Source: UBA11865 sp035686605 (GTDB taxonomy: Bacteria; Chloroflexota; Anaerolineae; Promineifilales; Promineifilaceae). Taken from it: DNA of 14,424 nucleotides. The translations under genes and the position numbers were made by a program. The stretch is taken from contig DASRZI010000201.1 in the NCBI GenBank assembly GCA_035686605.1, positions 1-14,424 of the forward strand. The letters run 5' to 3'. Shown piece after piece: positions 7,104 to 14,271 of the stretch. The notes beneath the pieces were generated by a model. That model was not told where the DNA came from. It saw only the letters and a list, made by a program, of their open reading frames with translations, and did not search any database. How positions within the stretch are numbered: position 1 is the stretch's first letter; each line of letters starts with the position of its first letter.

Positions 7104-7901
7104 CTACCCAGCTGGGGGATAGCCAGAACTGCCGTATACAACCTGGACTCCCTTCAGGCGACTAACGATCATCTCGAGAATGTACACGGCCACTATAACG
7201 AATAGATCGACGCCTATAGTGAGCGAAAAGGCTAGTCCAAGATACCCAAAGACCGTAGCAACTGGTCCAGCCAGCCCGGACAATAAAACATCCTGAAGTC
7301 CTAGTAAGTATAGAAGGGCAGCCGCTATTGCCATTATAATGGCAAAGGCGGGCCAGGCCTTTCGGTCCGACTTGCTTGGCATCATCGCATTGCTGATGGC
7401 GAAAATGAGATACAGCCAAATCAAGAAATCGTTCGTTTCGAATAGTATCGTGATTGCCCTCGACAGTGATTCAATGTCACCAGTTTCAGCCGCCACAGCC
7501 AGGTTGGTGATGTCAAATACTTGGAAGGAGATCAACAGGATGGCAGCTGTTCCAGTGATCAACGGCGCACTGCCGATAAGACTCTCGCGGATTGGGCCGA
7601 GTTTGGAGGACTTGTAGAACTCGACATAGCCCAATTGGATAGAACCATCAGCTTTCGTCTTTGGTAGAACAGAAAATGAACCGGTTCGCACGCCAAGTAA
7701 GACGGCTGCAATCCAGTGACTTAGCTCGTGAAGCAGGACGCCGGGGAAAAAAACAATGGCAAACAACAGAACGGCCCAATTCTGCTTTCCAGTGATGAGA
7801 TATGCCAGGCCATGGACGTGTCTATGCAACCATCGTTGCAGTAAAACAAGTACGGGGATGGTAAAAGCCACCCACCAGACTGGCATCAGTGTTTCAGTCA
7901 T
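7104..7901 (-). CDS. M50/S2P-like membrane metalloprotease
   Basis: The 265-residue protein is very hydrophobic, with about six membrane segments (roughly 8-22, 41-66, 108-128, 158-175, 183-202, 211-245). A zinc motif HELSH (58-62) lies inside a membrane segment. NAMMPSKSD (171-179) matches the N-x3-P-x3-D pattern that provides the third zinc ligand in site-2 proteases, although the usual LDG is not present. The combination fits an intramembrane M50-type protease that cleaves membrane-bound substrates such as anti-sigma factors. There is no PDZ domain. No anti-sigma or sigma factor gene is in the window, so the substrate is open. ATG 7901 lies 9 bases after the tpiA stop with only a weak ribosome-binding site, which suggests coupling with tpiA. 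Confidence 0.75.
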   Translation of the reverse strand: MTETLMPVWWVAFTIPVLVLLQRWLHRHVHGLAYLITGKQNWAVLLFAIVFFPGVLLHELSHWIAAVLLGVRTGSFSVLPKTKADGSIQLGYVEFYKSSKLGPIRESLIGSAPLITGTAAILLISFQVFDITNLAVAAETGDIESLSRAITILFETNDFLIWLYLIFAISNAMMPSKSDRKAWPAFAIIMAIAAALLYLLGLQDVLLSGLAGPVATVFGYLGLAFSLTIGVDLFVIVAVYILEMIVSRLKGVQVVYGSSGYPPAG

Positions 7902-7910
7902 TTTCTGTAA

Positions 7911-8684
7911 TTAAGCGGGTATTCCTTTGACCTCTGCGGCAATACGAACCATGTCGATGAAATCCGATTTGAGGCTTGCCCCACCAACCAGGGCACCATC
8001 GATATCTGGATGCCCCATATATTTCCCGATATTTGAAGGATTGGCGCTGCCACCGTATAGGATCCGAATACTCTGAGCAACATCTTCGCCAAAGGCAGCC
8101 GACAACGCGCCGCGAACCGTTATCCCGATTATTCGGCCTGCGTCTTCAACCGAAGCAGACAATCCAGTACCAATTGCCCAGATTGGTTCATAGGCGAGTA
8201 TGCAGCTCTTAGCTGCATCATTTGACAACCCCACCAGGGCAGCCTTCACCTGGCCCGACACGAAAGAATGGGTCAGACCGGCCTGGTTTTGTTCGAGACT
8301 TTCGCCGACGCAGACGATTGGCGTCAGTCCAGCCTGCAAAGCCACTTTCACCTTCTTATTGACATCATCGTCGGTCTCGTTGAAAAAGGCTCGTCGCTCT
8401 GAGTGTCCAAGAATGACGTACTGGCAATAGGGCACGAGCATGGAGGCTGATATCTCTCCGGTGTACGCCCCTGAGTCCGCGAAGTGCATGTTTTGAGCTC
8501 CGATGCCAACACGCGTGGCTTGAAGCGCTTCAAATACCATCGACAAGGCTGTAAACGGGGGGCACACGACGCTGTCGGCCGCAGTTATGTTGCTCAGTTC
8601 CCGGCGAATCTGGCGCACAAATTCAACGGCCTCGCTTGCCGTCTTGTTCATCTTCCAATTGCCGGCAATGATAGGTTTGCGCAT
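7911..8684 (-). CDS. tpiA: Triosephosphate isomerase
   Basis: This is a full-length enzyme of 257 residues, typical for the family. It interconverts dihydroxyacetone phosphate and glyceraldehyde 3-phosphate in glycolysis and gluconeogenesis, in the cytosol. All key residues are visible: AGNWKMN with N9 and K11, HSERR with the electrophile H94, and AYEPIWAIGTG with the catalytic base E166 and the flexible phosphate-binding loop. The phosphate-binding YGGSANPSN (210-218) follows. The ATG has GAGGA about 6 bases upstream. It is the first gene of the close-packed tpiA-M50-SIS-PfkB group and follows rny after 108 bases. Confidence 0.97.
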   Translation of the reverse strand: MRKPIIAGNWKMNKTASEAVEFVRQIRRELSNITAADSVVCPPFTALSMVFEALQATRVGIGAQNMHFADSGAYTGEISASMLVPYCQYVILGHSERRAFFNETDDDVNKKVKVALQAGLTPIVCVGESLEQNQAGLTHSFVSGQVKAALVGLSNDAAKSCILAYEPIWAIGTGLSASVEDAGRIIGITVRGALSAAFGEDVAQSIRILYGGSANPSNIGKYMGHPDIDGALVGGASLKSDFIDMVRIAAEVKGIPA

Positions 8685-8740
8685 GTTAATTCCTCAAAAA
8701 TACGACAGGAAATGTTCTATTTATGTAAAGTAAGATGAAG

Positions 8741-8746
8741 ATTATA
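8741..8746 (-). promoter_or_regulatory. Possible -10 box upstream of tpiA
   Basis: The minus strand reads TATAAT here, a perfect -10 hexamer, 57 bases upstream of the tpiA start in the 108-base gap after rny. I see no good -35 box at 16-18 bases upstream and no extended TGn. It is a candidate promoter only. Confidence 0.35.
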
Positions 8747-8792
8747 CGAGCATATTGTCATCGATCCGGATGATAATTCCAGCTACTCTACC

Positions 8793-10331
8793 CTATTTGG
8801 CGAAACCAACCGCTCTCGTTTCCCGCACGACAGTCACCTGGATCTGGCCCGGGTATTGCATGCTATCCTCGATCGTTTTTGCTATATCTTTGGACAAACG
8901 CATAGCGCCCAAATCGTCGATAGCGCCTGGTCGGACCAGGATTCGAATCTCTCGGCCAGCCTGCAAAGCATATGAGCTCTCTACGCCATCGAATGAATTG
9001 GCAATATCTTCCAAAGTCCTAACCCGCTTGATGTAGTTCTCGAGGCTTTCCCTTCGAGCTCCAGGACGTGCGCCGGATATGGCGTCGGCGGCCTCGACAA
9101 TAATTGATTCAACCGAGTCCTGTTCAATCTCGTGGTGATGGGATGCGATTGCATTGACGACCGGCGTGGGAACTTTGAAACGTTTTGCAAACTCAGCTCC
9201 GAGCAGCGCGTGAGTACCTTCCTGTTCATGGTCCATTGCCTTGCCGAGATCATGTAGGAGGCCTCCCATCTTGCAGATGTTTATATCAGCGCCCAGCTCG
9301 GCAGCCAGCACCGAGGCGATCTTTGACGCCTCAACAGCATGGTGCAGCTGGTTCTGTCCATATGATGTGCGGTACTTAAGGCGTCCCAACATCTTGATGA
9401 TCTCTGGATGTAGACCGTGCACATTGGCTTCGAAGGCCGCTTCTTCACCGGCTTCGCGGATCTGTTTTTCAACCTCACCCTGGGCCTTTTCGACTACCTG
9501 TTCAATCCGGGCTGGGTGAATCCGTCCATCAACGATCAGCTTTGCCATGGCGACTCGGGCGATTTCCCTGCGAACCGCGTCAAAGCTGGAAATGGTTACC
9601 GCTTCCGGAGTATCGTCGACGATAACGTCGACCCCTGCGGCCATTTCGAAGGAGCGAATGTTCCGGCCGTTGCGTCCGATGATCCTGCCCTTCATCTCAT
9701 CATTGGGCAGCGGGACCACCGAAACGGTCACATCAGAAACATGCTCGCTAGCGACACGCTGAATTGCCAGGGCGATCAGTTCTCTGGCTTTATCACCGGC
9801 ATTCTCCTTTGCCTTATCCTCGATCTCTCGCATTATGCGGGCCATATCCTGGCGCGACTCGGCCTCCACAGCGTCCAGAAGCTGCTGCTTGGCCTCCTCA
9901 GTTGTCATGCTCGCAATTCTTTGAAGCTCTACCACCCTTTCTTCTTGGAGTTGGTCAAGGCTGTTCTGCCTCTTGTCCAGGTTGCTCTGACGTTTATTCA
10001 CAACCTGCTCTTTTAATTCCAATTTTTGGAGTTGTTGGTCAAGACTCACTTGGCGGTTATCGATTCGTTCCTCAGCGCGAGCTAAATCTTTATACCGCTG
10101 TTCGATACCCTTGTCTGCTTCCAGGCGTGTGGCTTTAGATTCCGCCTGGGCAGCCGAAATAATGGAATTAGCTTCTCGTTCAGCTACATTCCTCGTCTCA
10201 GTCGTTTCGGATCGTACTCTCTCGTACTCTGCCTCGGTCCTTGGTTTTAACGTTAGCCAAAGGATGATGGCCACGACAGCGCCGCCCACGATCAGACCGA
10301 TCAACAGGCCTACTATTAATTCTGTTCCCAT
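8793..10331 (-). CDS. rny: Ribonuclease Y
   Basis: The 512-residue protein has the complete RNase Y architecture. A single N-terminal membrane anchor (about 5-27) is followed by a long charged coiled coil (about 30-185). A KH domain with the GRNG loop (219-222) comes next. The HD phosphohydrolase domain has conserved histidines at 330-331 and the HD pair H360-D361 in GLLHDLGKAMDHE. It is the membrane-bound endonuclease that starts mRNA decay in many bacteria lacking RNase E as main decay enzyme. The start is firm: a strong ribosome-binding site, AAGGAGAG (10339-10346 on the minus strand), lies 7 bases before the ATG. The gene starts 34 bases after recX ends, so the two are probably co-transcribed. 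Confidence 0.97.
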   Translation of the reverse strand: MGTELIVGLLIGLIVGGAVVAIILWLTLKPRTEAEYERVRSETTETRNVAEREANSIISAAQAESKATRLEADKGIEQRYKDLARAEERIDNRQVSLDQQLQKLELKEQVVNKRQSNLDKRQNSLDQLQEERVVELQRIASMTTEEAKQQLLDAVEAESRQDMARIMREIEDKAKENAGDKARELIALAIQRVASEHVSDVTVSVVPLPNDEMKGRIIGRNGRNIRSFEMAAGVDVIVDDTPEAVTISSFDAVRREIARVAMAKLIVDGRIHPARIEQVVEKAQGEVEKQIREAGEEAAFEANVHGLHPEIIKMLGRLKYRTSYGQNQLHHAVEASKIASVLAAELGADINICKMGGLLHDLGKAMDHEQEGTHALLGAEFAKRFKVPTPVVNAIASHHHEIEQDSVESIIVEAADAISGARPGARRESLENYIKRVRTLEDIANSFDGVESSYALQAGREIRILVRPGAIDDLGAMRLSKDIAKTIEDSMQYPGQIQVTVVRETRAVGFAK

Positions 10332-10365
10332 ATTTAATCTCTCCTTAGTGAGACGATTTGAGTTT

Positions 10366-10992
10366 TCATCGACCGTCTTCGAGGGAGAGCCACACGATCT
10401 CAGCTACTTCTGATATTGTTGCGTAGCTAAATCCACGTCGTTGTAGAAATCCGCTGATTTTCCGCAGGTATTGCTCTTTTGGCATCCTGGTCCAGCGCCT
10501 GGTTTTAAGTTCTACGGCACGTAGTGCGGCGTCCTTTTCGTCAACATCGGTAACCGCTGAATCTATAATCTCTCGAGGTACACCCTTTTGGAGAAGCTCG
10601 AAGCGTATTGCCAGAGCACCTCTTGGGCGATGTAACGACCGCTGCTCGACCCAATAACGAGCAAAGGCGACGTCGTCCAGATAGTCACGATCAACAAGCT
10701 GATCAACAACCCGATCAGCAACTACTTGATCGAACCCCTTGCGGTTGAGATAGTTTCTTACCTCGACAGTACTCCTTGGTCGATAACTAATGAACCGGAA
10801 GGACATCTGCTTTGCTCTTCTAAAGTCGTCATCTTTCTTGATCTTTTCAGCCTCGTCATGGGTAAGTTGCTGACCAACCTTTAGGCTTGCGCCAAGTGTC
10901 ATATCGACGCTAAATGCGTATTCTCCATTTATGAAGATGCTGAGTCGATTCTTATTCCGTTTCTGCGGCTGAATACTCGAGATAGTATCCAA
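10366..10992 (-). CDS. recX: Regulatory protein RecX
   Basis: The 208-residue protein matches RecX, which binds RecA filaments and limits RecA recombinase activity. The N-terminal part (ISSIQPQKRNKNRLSIFINGEY) and the helical repeats (for example YRPRSTVEVRNYLNRKGF at 70-87, and DYLDDVAFARYWVEQR) are typical of the family. The start is a rare TTG at 10992, since TAG lies in frame two codons upstream and the next internal ATG (residue 31) would remove conserved residues. A weak GGAT precedes it. The gene lies downstream of recA but behind a strong terminator with only 30 bases between, so expression probably comes from readthrough. rny follows 34 bases later. Confidence 0.92.
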   Translation of the reverse strand: MDTISSIQPQKRNKNRLSIFINGEYAFSVDMTLGASLKVGQQLTHDEAEKIKKDDDFRRAKQMSFRFISYRPRSTVEVRNYLNRKGFDQVVADRVVDQLVDRDYLDDVAFARYWVEQRSLHRPRGALAIRFELLQKGVPREIIDSAVTDVDEKDAALRAVELKTRRWTRMPKEQYLRKISGFLQRRGFSYATISEVAEIVWLSLEDGR

Positions 10993-11022
10993 TATCTATC
11001 CAGTAAGATTCAATAATCACAT

Positions 11023-11059
11023 AAAAAACAAAAAAGCCGTGGCAGATATCCACGGCTTT
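11023..11059 (-). terminator. Strong intrinsic terminator between recA and recX
   Basis: On the minus strand AAAGCCGTGG (11059-11050 as CCACGGCTTT on plus) pairs with 10 bases at 11042-11033 around a 7-base loop. The hairpin runs straight into TTTTTTGTTTTTT. The plus-strand reading has no T-run, so it acts on recA-side transcription. Confidence 0.92.
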
Positions 11060-11230
11060 CAACAGATTTCGGAAATCGCGGGCTAAATGGTTACGCGATC
11101 TAACAAACTAGCTAATTTGAAAGTTCAAAGAGTAATAAGAAGTTCACTCAATCGGAGATATAGATAGAGCTATCAGTCATACCTAAGGTCCGATTTACAA
11201 ATTCTGTCAAACGATAACGACAGGTTTGCG
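11023..11230 (-). ncRNA. Candidate small RNA or structured recA 3' tail
   Basis: This stretch has no coding potential that I can see, yet it starts at an extended -10 promoter and ends at a strong terminator, giving a transcript of about 208 bases. Short inverted repeats are visible: CTGTC/GACAG (11204-11208 with 11219-11223), ATCGGA/TCCGAT (11151-11156 with 11189-11194), ATCGCG/CGCGAT (11075-11080 with 11094-11099) and GATTT/AAATC (11065-11069 with 11073-11077). The last two share bases and exclude each other. I do not recognise tmRNA, SRP RNA, 6S RNA or a tRNA. It may equally be only the recA 3' untranslated region. Confidence 0.3.
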
Positions 11231-11236
11231 AACTAT

Positions 11237-11245
11237 ATTATACCA
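11237..11245 (-). promoter_or_regulatory. Extended -10 promoter in the recA-recX gap
   Basis: The minus strand reads TGGTATAAT, a perfect extended -10 element. No good -35 box is present 16-18 bases upstream, which extended -10 promoters can do without. Transcription would start near 11230 and run to the terminator at 11023-11059, or through it into recX and rny. Confidence 0.45.
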
Positions 11246-11328
11246 GCTGGTTTGTTATCCCTCGCTGACGCTAGGTGCGTCCATCGACGAGACGTCTGTC
11301 ATGGCCGTCTTTCTACCATCATCTTGAC

Positions 11329-12360
11329 TCAGACCACCGCCGTCTCAAGATCGGAGGAAGTTATCGCTGGCACCAAACCGGCATGCTGCCTGACTAGGTT
11401 CTCAAGCTCGGAGGATATCGCCGGATTTTCGCTAAGGTGGGTTTTCGCGTTTTCGCGCCCCTGTCCGAGCAGCGAATCTCCATAGCGGAAATAGGATCCA
11501 CGTTTGTCGACCAGCCCAAATTCAACCGCCAGGTCGAGCAAATCACCCTCTTTCGATATGCCCTGGTCATACATGATGTCAAATTCGCACTCGGTAAAAG
11601 GAGGTGCAACTTTGTTTTTCTTCACTTTAACCCTTGTTCGATTTCCGACGACTTCACCGGCATCCTTAAGTGCCTGGATCCGGCGAATATCAAGTCGAAC
11701 AGTAGCATAGAATTTCAGGGCATTGCCTCCACTGGTTGTCTCGGGACTTCCAAACATCACGCCTATCTTCATCCGCAACTGGTTAGTGAAAATGACCACT
11801 GTATTGGTCTGCTTAATCACGCCAGAAAGCTTTCGTAATGCTTGGGACATCAGACGAGCCTGGAGCCCTACATGGGCATCTCCCATTTCACCTTCGATCT
11901 CGGCCCTCGGCACTAAAGCGGCTACGGAATCGATCACAACGACATCCATAGTTGCTGAACGAATCAACGCTTCAGCGATCTCTAGCGCTTGTTCACCGGT
12001 ATCAGGTTGAGAAACATATAGATTATCAACATTGACACCGCACCGGGCTGCGTAATTAGGATCCAGGGCGTGCTCCATGTCGACAAAAGCACAGATCCCG
12101 CCCCGACTTTGAGCCTCAGCAATCACGTGCTGGCAGAGCGTGGTTTTTCCAGAAGCCTCCGGTCCGTAGATTTCAATTACGCGACCGCGTGGCAAACCAC
12201 CCACTCCTAAAGCAATATCCAAAGCAAGAGAACCGGTGGGTATTACTTCCACCTCAAGATGCTGTGCATCTCCTAAGCGCATTATTGCCCCTTCGCCAAA
12301 CCGCTTCTGGATTCCGGCGATGGCATTATCTAAGGCTCGGTCTCTCCCTTGCTGGTCCAT
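11329..12360 (-). CDS. recA: Recombinase RecA
   Basis: The 343-residue protein is a complete RecA, the ATP-dependent filament-forming recombinase for homologous repair and SOS activation. The Walker A motif GPEASGKTT is at 66-74. The DMEHALD stretch (94-100) has methionine for the usual alanine, and Walker B lies at VVVIDSVAAL (140-149). The L2 DNA-binding loop region (about 193-217, NQLRMKIG through GGNALKFYA) is well conserved. The C-terminal tail is only mildly acidic. ATG 12360 follows GAGGGT about 4 bases upstream. No GAAC-N4-GTTC-type SOS box is visible between recA and the divergent GNAT gene, so SOS control, if any, uses another site. No intein is present. Confidence 0.98.
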   Translation of the reverse strand: MDQQGRDRALDNAIAGIQKRFGEGAIMRLGDAQHLEVEVIPTGSLALDIALGVGGLPRGRVIEIYGPEASGKTTLCQHVIAEAQSRGGICAFVDMEHALDPNYAARCGVNVDNLYVSQPDTGEQALEIAEALIRSATMDVVVIDSVAALVPRAEIEGEMGDAHVGLQARLMSQALRKLSGVIKQTNTVVIFTNQLRMKIGVMFGSPETTSGGNALKFYATVRLDIRRIQALKDAGEVVGNRTRVKVKKNKVAPPFTECEFDIMYDQGISKEGDLLDLAVEFGLVDKRGSYFRYGDSLLGQGRENAKTHLSENPAISSELENLVRQHAGLVPAITSSDLETAVV

Positions 12361-12402
12361 TTACCCTCGTGCTACGATAATGGTCTGAAATAGATGATGG
12401 CT

Positions 12403-12414
12403 TAGTGTACATTA
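12403..12414. promoter_or_regulatory. TGTACA-centred near-palindrome between recA and the GNAT gene
   Basis: TAGTGTACATTA is symmetric at 10 of 12 positions around TGTACA, in the short gap between divergent genes, 43 bases from the recA ATG. It could be an operator for either gene. Given its 12-base length it may also be chance. Confidence 0.25.
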
Positions 12415-12419
12415 GCGTT

Positions 12420-13301
12420 ATGGAAATAGCAAGCTTGAAGAAGCTCATTTACCGCCCGGCTACCAGGGGTGATGCACCTCGAATTGCAGCCCTGTTTAGG
12501 CAGGCAAAACTAGAGCACAAACACGCCGATTGGAGCTACCCATCAGATTGGTTGGATAGACCGGGATTCTTCCTCTGCGAGCTTGAAGAGGACGGTATTC
12601 TCGGCGATGTGATAGCATGTCTGGGAGCAGCGGCCGATCCTCCGCCGGCAGCCTGGGTTAGGTTGGCAGCGGCTAGCGACCAGATCAAGAGCGAGCTGGT
12701 GTTCGTGGAGATAATGAAACGAATCCAACCCCAATTGGCGGAAGAGGGCATTAAAGAACTCGGATGGCTGGTCGCTGATGGCTGGCCTGATGAATGGTTG
12801 GAAGCTCTCGGATTCGAACGCACAAACACGATTATTACTTATGTCAAGTTCGGTGTAGACAAGCCAGCGACGGAAACCAATACTGGGAAGATCCGGAGAG
12901 CAACGTTGGATGACATGGGAGAACTGGCATCTATTGAAGAAGCTGCCTTTGAACCGCTATGGAGACATAGCGAGGAGAGTCTCCGGACCGCCTTTGGGCA
13001 TTCGATTTGCTTTAACGTCGCCGATCTGAACGGTCGCATCGTTGGATTTCACTACAGCGCTCGTGGTTTGGAGGAGGATACGGCCCATCTGGTCCGTATC
13101 ACAATTCATCCCGAGGCGCAGCGTCGCAAAGTGGGCAGCGATCTAATGGCAGCTGCTATGGAATCTTACATACGTCTAGGAATAAGACGTGTAACATTAA
13201 ACACCCAGGAGGATAACCTTGCCTCACACAAGCTCTACGAGAAGTTTGGATTCAGACGTCTGGGTGACAGAATCCCGCTGTGGGTGAAGATTATTCGGTA
13301 A
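12420..13301 (+). CDS. Tandem GNAT-domain N-acetyltransferase
   Basis: The protein (293 residues from ATG 12420) has two GNAT-like halves. The C-terminal half (about 157-293) is a standard GNAT fold. Its motif A stretch is VRITIHPEAQRRKVGSDLM, where QRRKVG (234-239) binds the acetyl-CoA pyrophosphate, and NLASHKLYEKFGF (266-278) is the typical last helix. The N-terminal half (about 10-145) keeps the fold pattern (YRPATRGDAPRIAAL... EALGF) but lacks a clear acetyl-CoA loop and may be a non-catalytic or substrate-binding partner. The acceptor is unknown. An in-frame GTG at 12405 is the alternative start; neither has a ribosome-binding site, and the GTG lies within a palindrome. A possible -10, GATAAT (12376-12381), has no good -35. 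The gene is divergent from recA. Confidence 0.82.
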   Translation: MEIASLKKLIYRPATRGDAPRIAALFRQAKLEHKHADWSYPSDWLDRPGFFLCELEEDGILGDVIACLGAAADPPPAAWVRLAAASDQIKSELVFVEIMKRIQPQLAEEGIKELGWLVADGWPDEWLEALGFERTNTIITYVKFGVDKPATETNTGKIRRATLDDMGELASIEEAAFEPLWRHSEESLRTAFGHSICFNVADLNGRIVGFHYSARGLEEDTAHLVRITIHPEAQRRKVGSDLMAAAMESYIRLGIRRVTLNTQEDNLASHKLYEKFGFRRLGDRIPLWVKIIR

Positions 13302-13311
13302 ATTATCGGCA

Positions 13312-13370
13312 ACAATCGGGAAACGCTAGCATCCGGAATAATCCGGAGGACGTGAACAATTCCCGATTGT
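13312..13370 (+). repeat. Nested inverted repeat upstream of the dehydratase gene
   Basis: ACAATCGGGAA (13312-13322) is perfectly inverted as TTCCCGATTGT (13360-13370). Between the arms, TCCGGA (13332-13337) and TCCGGA (13342-13347) can form a second stem with an ATAA loop. The result is an 11-base outer stem and a 6-base inner hairpin, ending 27 bases before the next start codon. There is no T-run, so it is not a standard terminator. Confidence 0.6.
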
Positions 13371-13397
13371 CCAGCAATGCAGACAGGAGAATATGGA

Positions 13398-13691
13398 ATG
13401 GATCGGCGAAAATTGACTGAGCAGGAACTTGAGAAGAGTCTTGAAGGATTAAGCGGGTGGGAATTGATCGATGGAAAGTTGCACAAGTCTTATAAATTTG
13501 GCTCTTTCGCCGAAGCGATGGGCTGGATAACCACCGTGGCGATCTATGCTGACAAAATCGACCACCATCCCGAGTGGTCAAATGTCTATAACAGGGTAAC
13601 GGTAGATCTGACTACCCACGATCTTGACGCAATCAGCACCCTTGATATTGCCTTGGCGAAGAAGATGCAAGCGATGTACAGGGGTGGATGA
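13398..13691 (+). CDS. Pterin-4a-carbinolamine dehydratase
   Basis: The 97-residue protein is a full-length member of the PCD/DCoH family, which dehydrates 4a-hydroxy-tetrahydropterin during recycling of the pterin cofactor. The signature is clear: KIDHHPEWSNVYNRV (53-67), with the active-site HHPEW at 56-60, then LTTHDLDAISTLDIALA (71-87). In bacteria without an aromatic amino acid hydroxylase such proteins are often tied to molybdopterin or other pterin use; no such gene is in this window. An upstream in-frame ATG at 13377 exists, but AGGAGA (13385-13390) lies 7 bases before ATG 13398, which fixes the start there. It follows the GNAT gene after 96 bases that include the nested inverted repeat. 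Confidence 0.93.
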   Translation: MDRRKLTEQELEKSLEGLSGWELIDGKLHKSYKFGSFAEAMGWITTVAIYADKIDHHPEWSNVYNRVTVDLTTHDLDAISTLDIALAKKMQAMYRGG

Positions 13692-13750
13692 CAATCGGTT
13701 TCGAGGACGAGTAATATCAGAATATTATGCAGTTTACTTAGAAGAGGAAC

Positions 13751-13783
13751 AAAAAAAGGGCCCATCGAAATGATGAAGCCCTT
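13751..13783 (-). terminator. Intrinsic terminator of the RRM gene
   Basis: On the minus strand AAGGGC (13783-13778) pairs with GCCCTT (13761-13756). A small internal loop and four more pairs (13775-13772 with 13666+97 to 13766, that is CATC at 13763-13766 on plus) close a 5-base loop. Seven Ts follow (13757-13751). It lies 33 bases past the RRM stop codon. Confidence 0.85.
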
Positions 13784-13815
13784 CAATTAACAAGGTGTTT
13801 TACACCAGTTGCTTA

Positions 13816-14166
13816 TTACCAGCCGCTGTTATATCCGCCCTTGTTGCGGTTGCCGCCGCCACTGTTGCGGTCGTTACGACCACCACCACCACCACCACCA
13901 CCAGCGCGACTTTCTTTCGGTCGTGCTTCGTTGACACGTAACTCGCGTCCATCAATTAACTCGCTGTTCAGCGATTTGATGGCTGCATTGGCTGAAGACT
14001 CTTCCATCTCAACGAAGGCGAATCCTCGGAACCTACCGGTGTCACGGTCGGTGATCCAGGCAACTGACTCAACTTTACCATGCTGTTCAAACAGCTCCCG
14101 TATCTGCGTCTCAGTCGAGTCGTAGGACAGGTTTCCAACGTAAATCTTCTTATTCAAATCTCTCAC
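13816..14166 (-). CDS. RRM RNA-binding protein with glycine-rich tail
   Basis: This small protein (116 residues from GTG 14166) has one RNA recognition motif, about residues 6-84. RNP2 is IYVGNL (8-13) and RNP1 is RGFAFVEM (47-54). A glycine, arginine and asparagine tail (about 88-116) includes eight consecutive glycines. Such proteins bind single-stranded RNA in the cytosol; in cyanobacteria related ones respond to cold. The frame is open up to an ATG at 14292, but that extension includes the likely promoter at 14243-14271 and does not look like a domain. GTG 14166, 3 bases after GGAG, and TTG 14157, which would give the usual MNKKIYVGNL, are the plausible starts; I cannot decide between them. 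The gene has its own promoter and terminator, so it is probably monocistronic. Confidence 0.9.
   Translation of the reverse strand: MRDLNKKIYVGNLSYDSTETQIRELFEQHGKVESVAWITDRDTGRFRGFAFVEMEESSANAAIKSLNSELIDGRELRVNEARPKESRAGGGGGGGGRNDRNSGGGNRNKGGYNSGW
13879..13902 (-). repeat. (GGT)8 codon run in the RRM tail
   Basis: Eight identical GGT codons in a row (ACC on the plus strand) encode the glycine run of the RRM protein. All eight use the same codon, so this is a true trinucleotide microsatellite. It could change length by slippage without breaking the frame. Confidence 0.85.
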
Positions 14167-14242
14167 ATTCTCCAAAACTAGCTTCCTGAAACGGCCGCAT
14201 TCCAACCGTTCCGTTTGTAGAAGCACCAAAAGCAAGCCCGGC

Positions 14243-14271
14243 ACTATACACCAACATGGAGCAGACTCCAA
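14243..14271 (-). promoter_or_regulatory. Promoter of the RRM gene
   Basis: On the minus strand a -35-like TTGGAG (14271-14266) and a -10 TATAGT (14248-14243) are exactly 17 bases apart. Transcription would start near 14236, leaving a leader of about 70 bases before the start codon. The remaining bases to the window edge hold only a small inverted repeat, ACCAAT/ATTGGT (14346-14351 with 14361-14366). Confidence 0.5.

Noticed and set aside
9417..10016. A 199-residue open frame on the plus strand.
   Set aside because: It lies entirely opposite rny, whose KH and HD motifs are intact, and its translation shows no domain.
11437..11838. A 133-residue open frame on the plus strand.
   Set aside because: It is antisense to a fully conserved recA and has no recognisable protein features.
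13879..13902. The tandem ACC repeat as a CRISPR-like or mobile repeat.
   Set aside because: It is a codon-phased trinucleotide run inside a coding region, without spacers.
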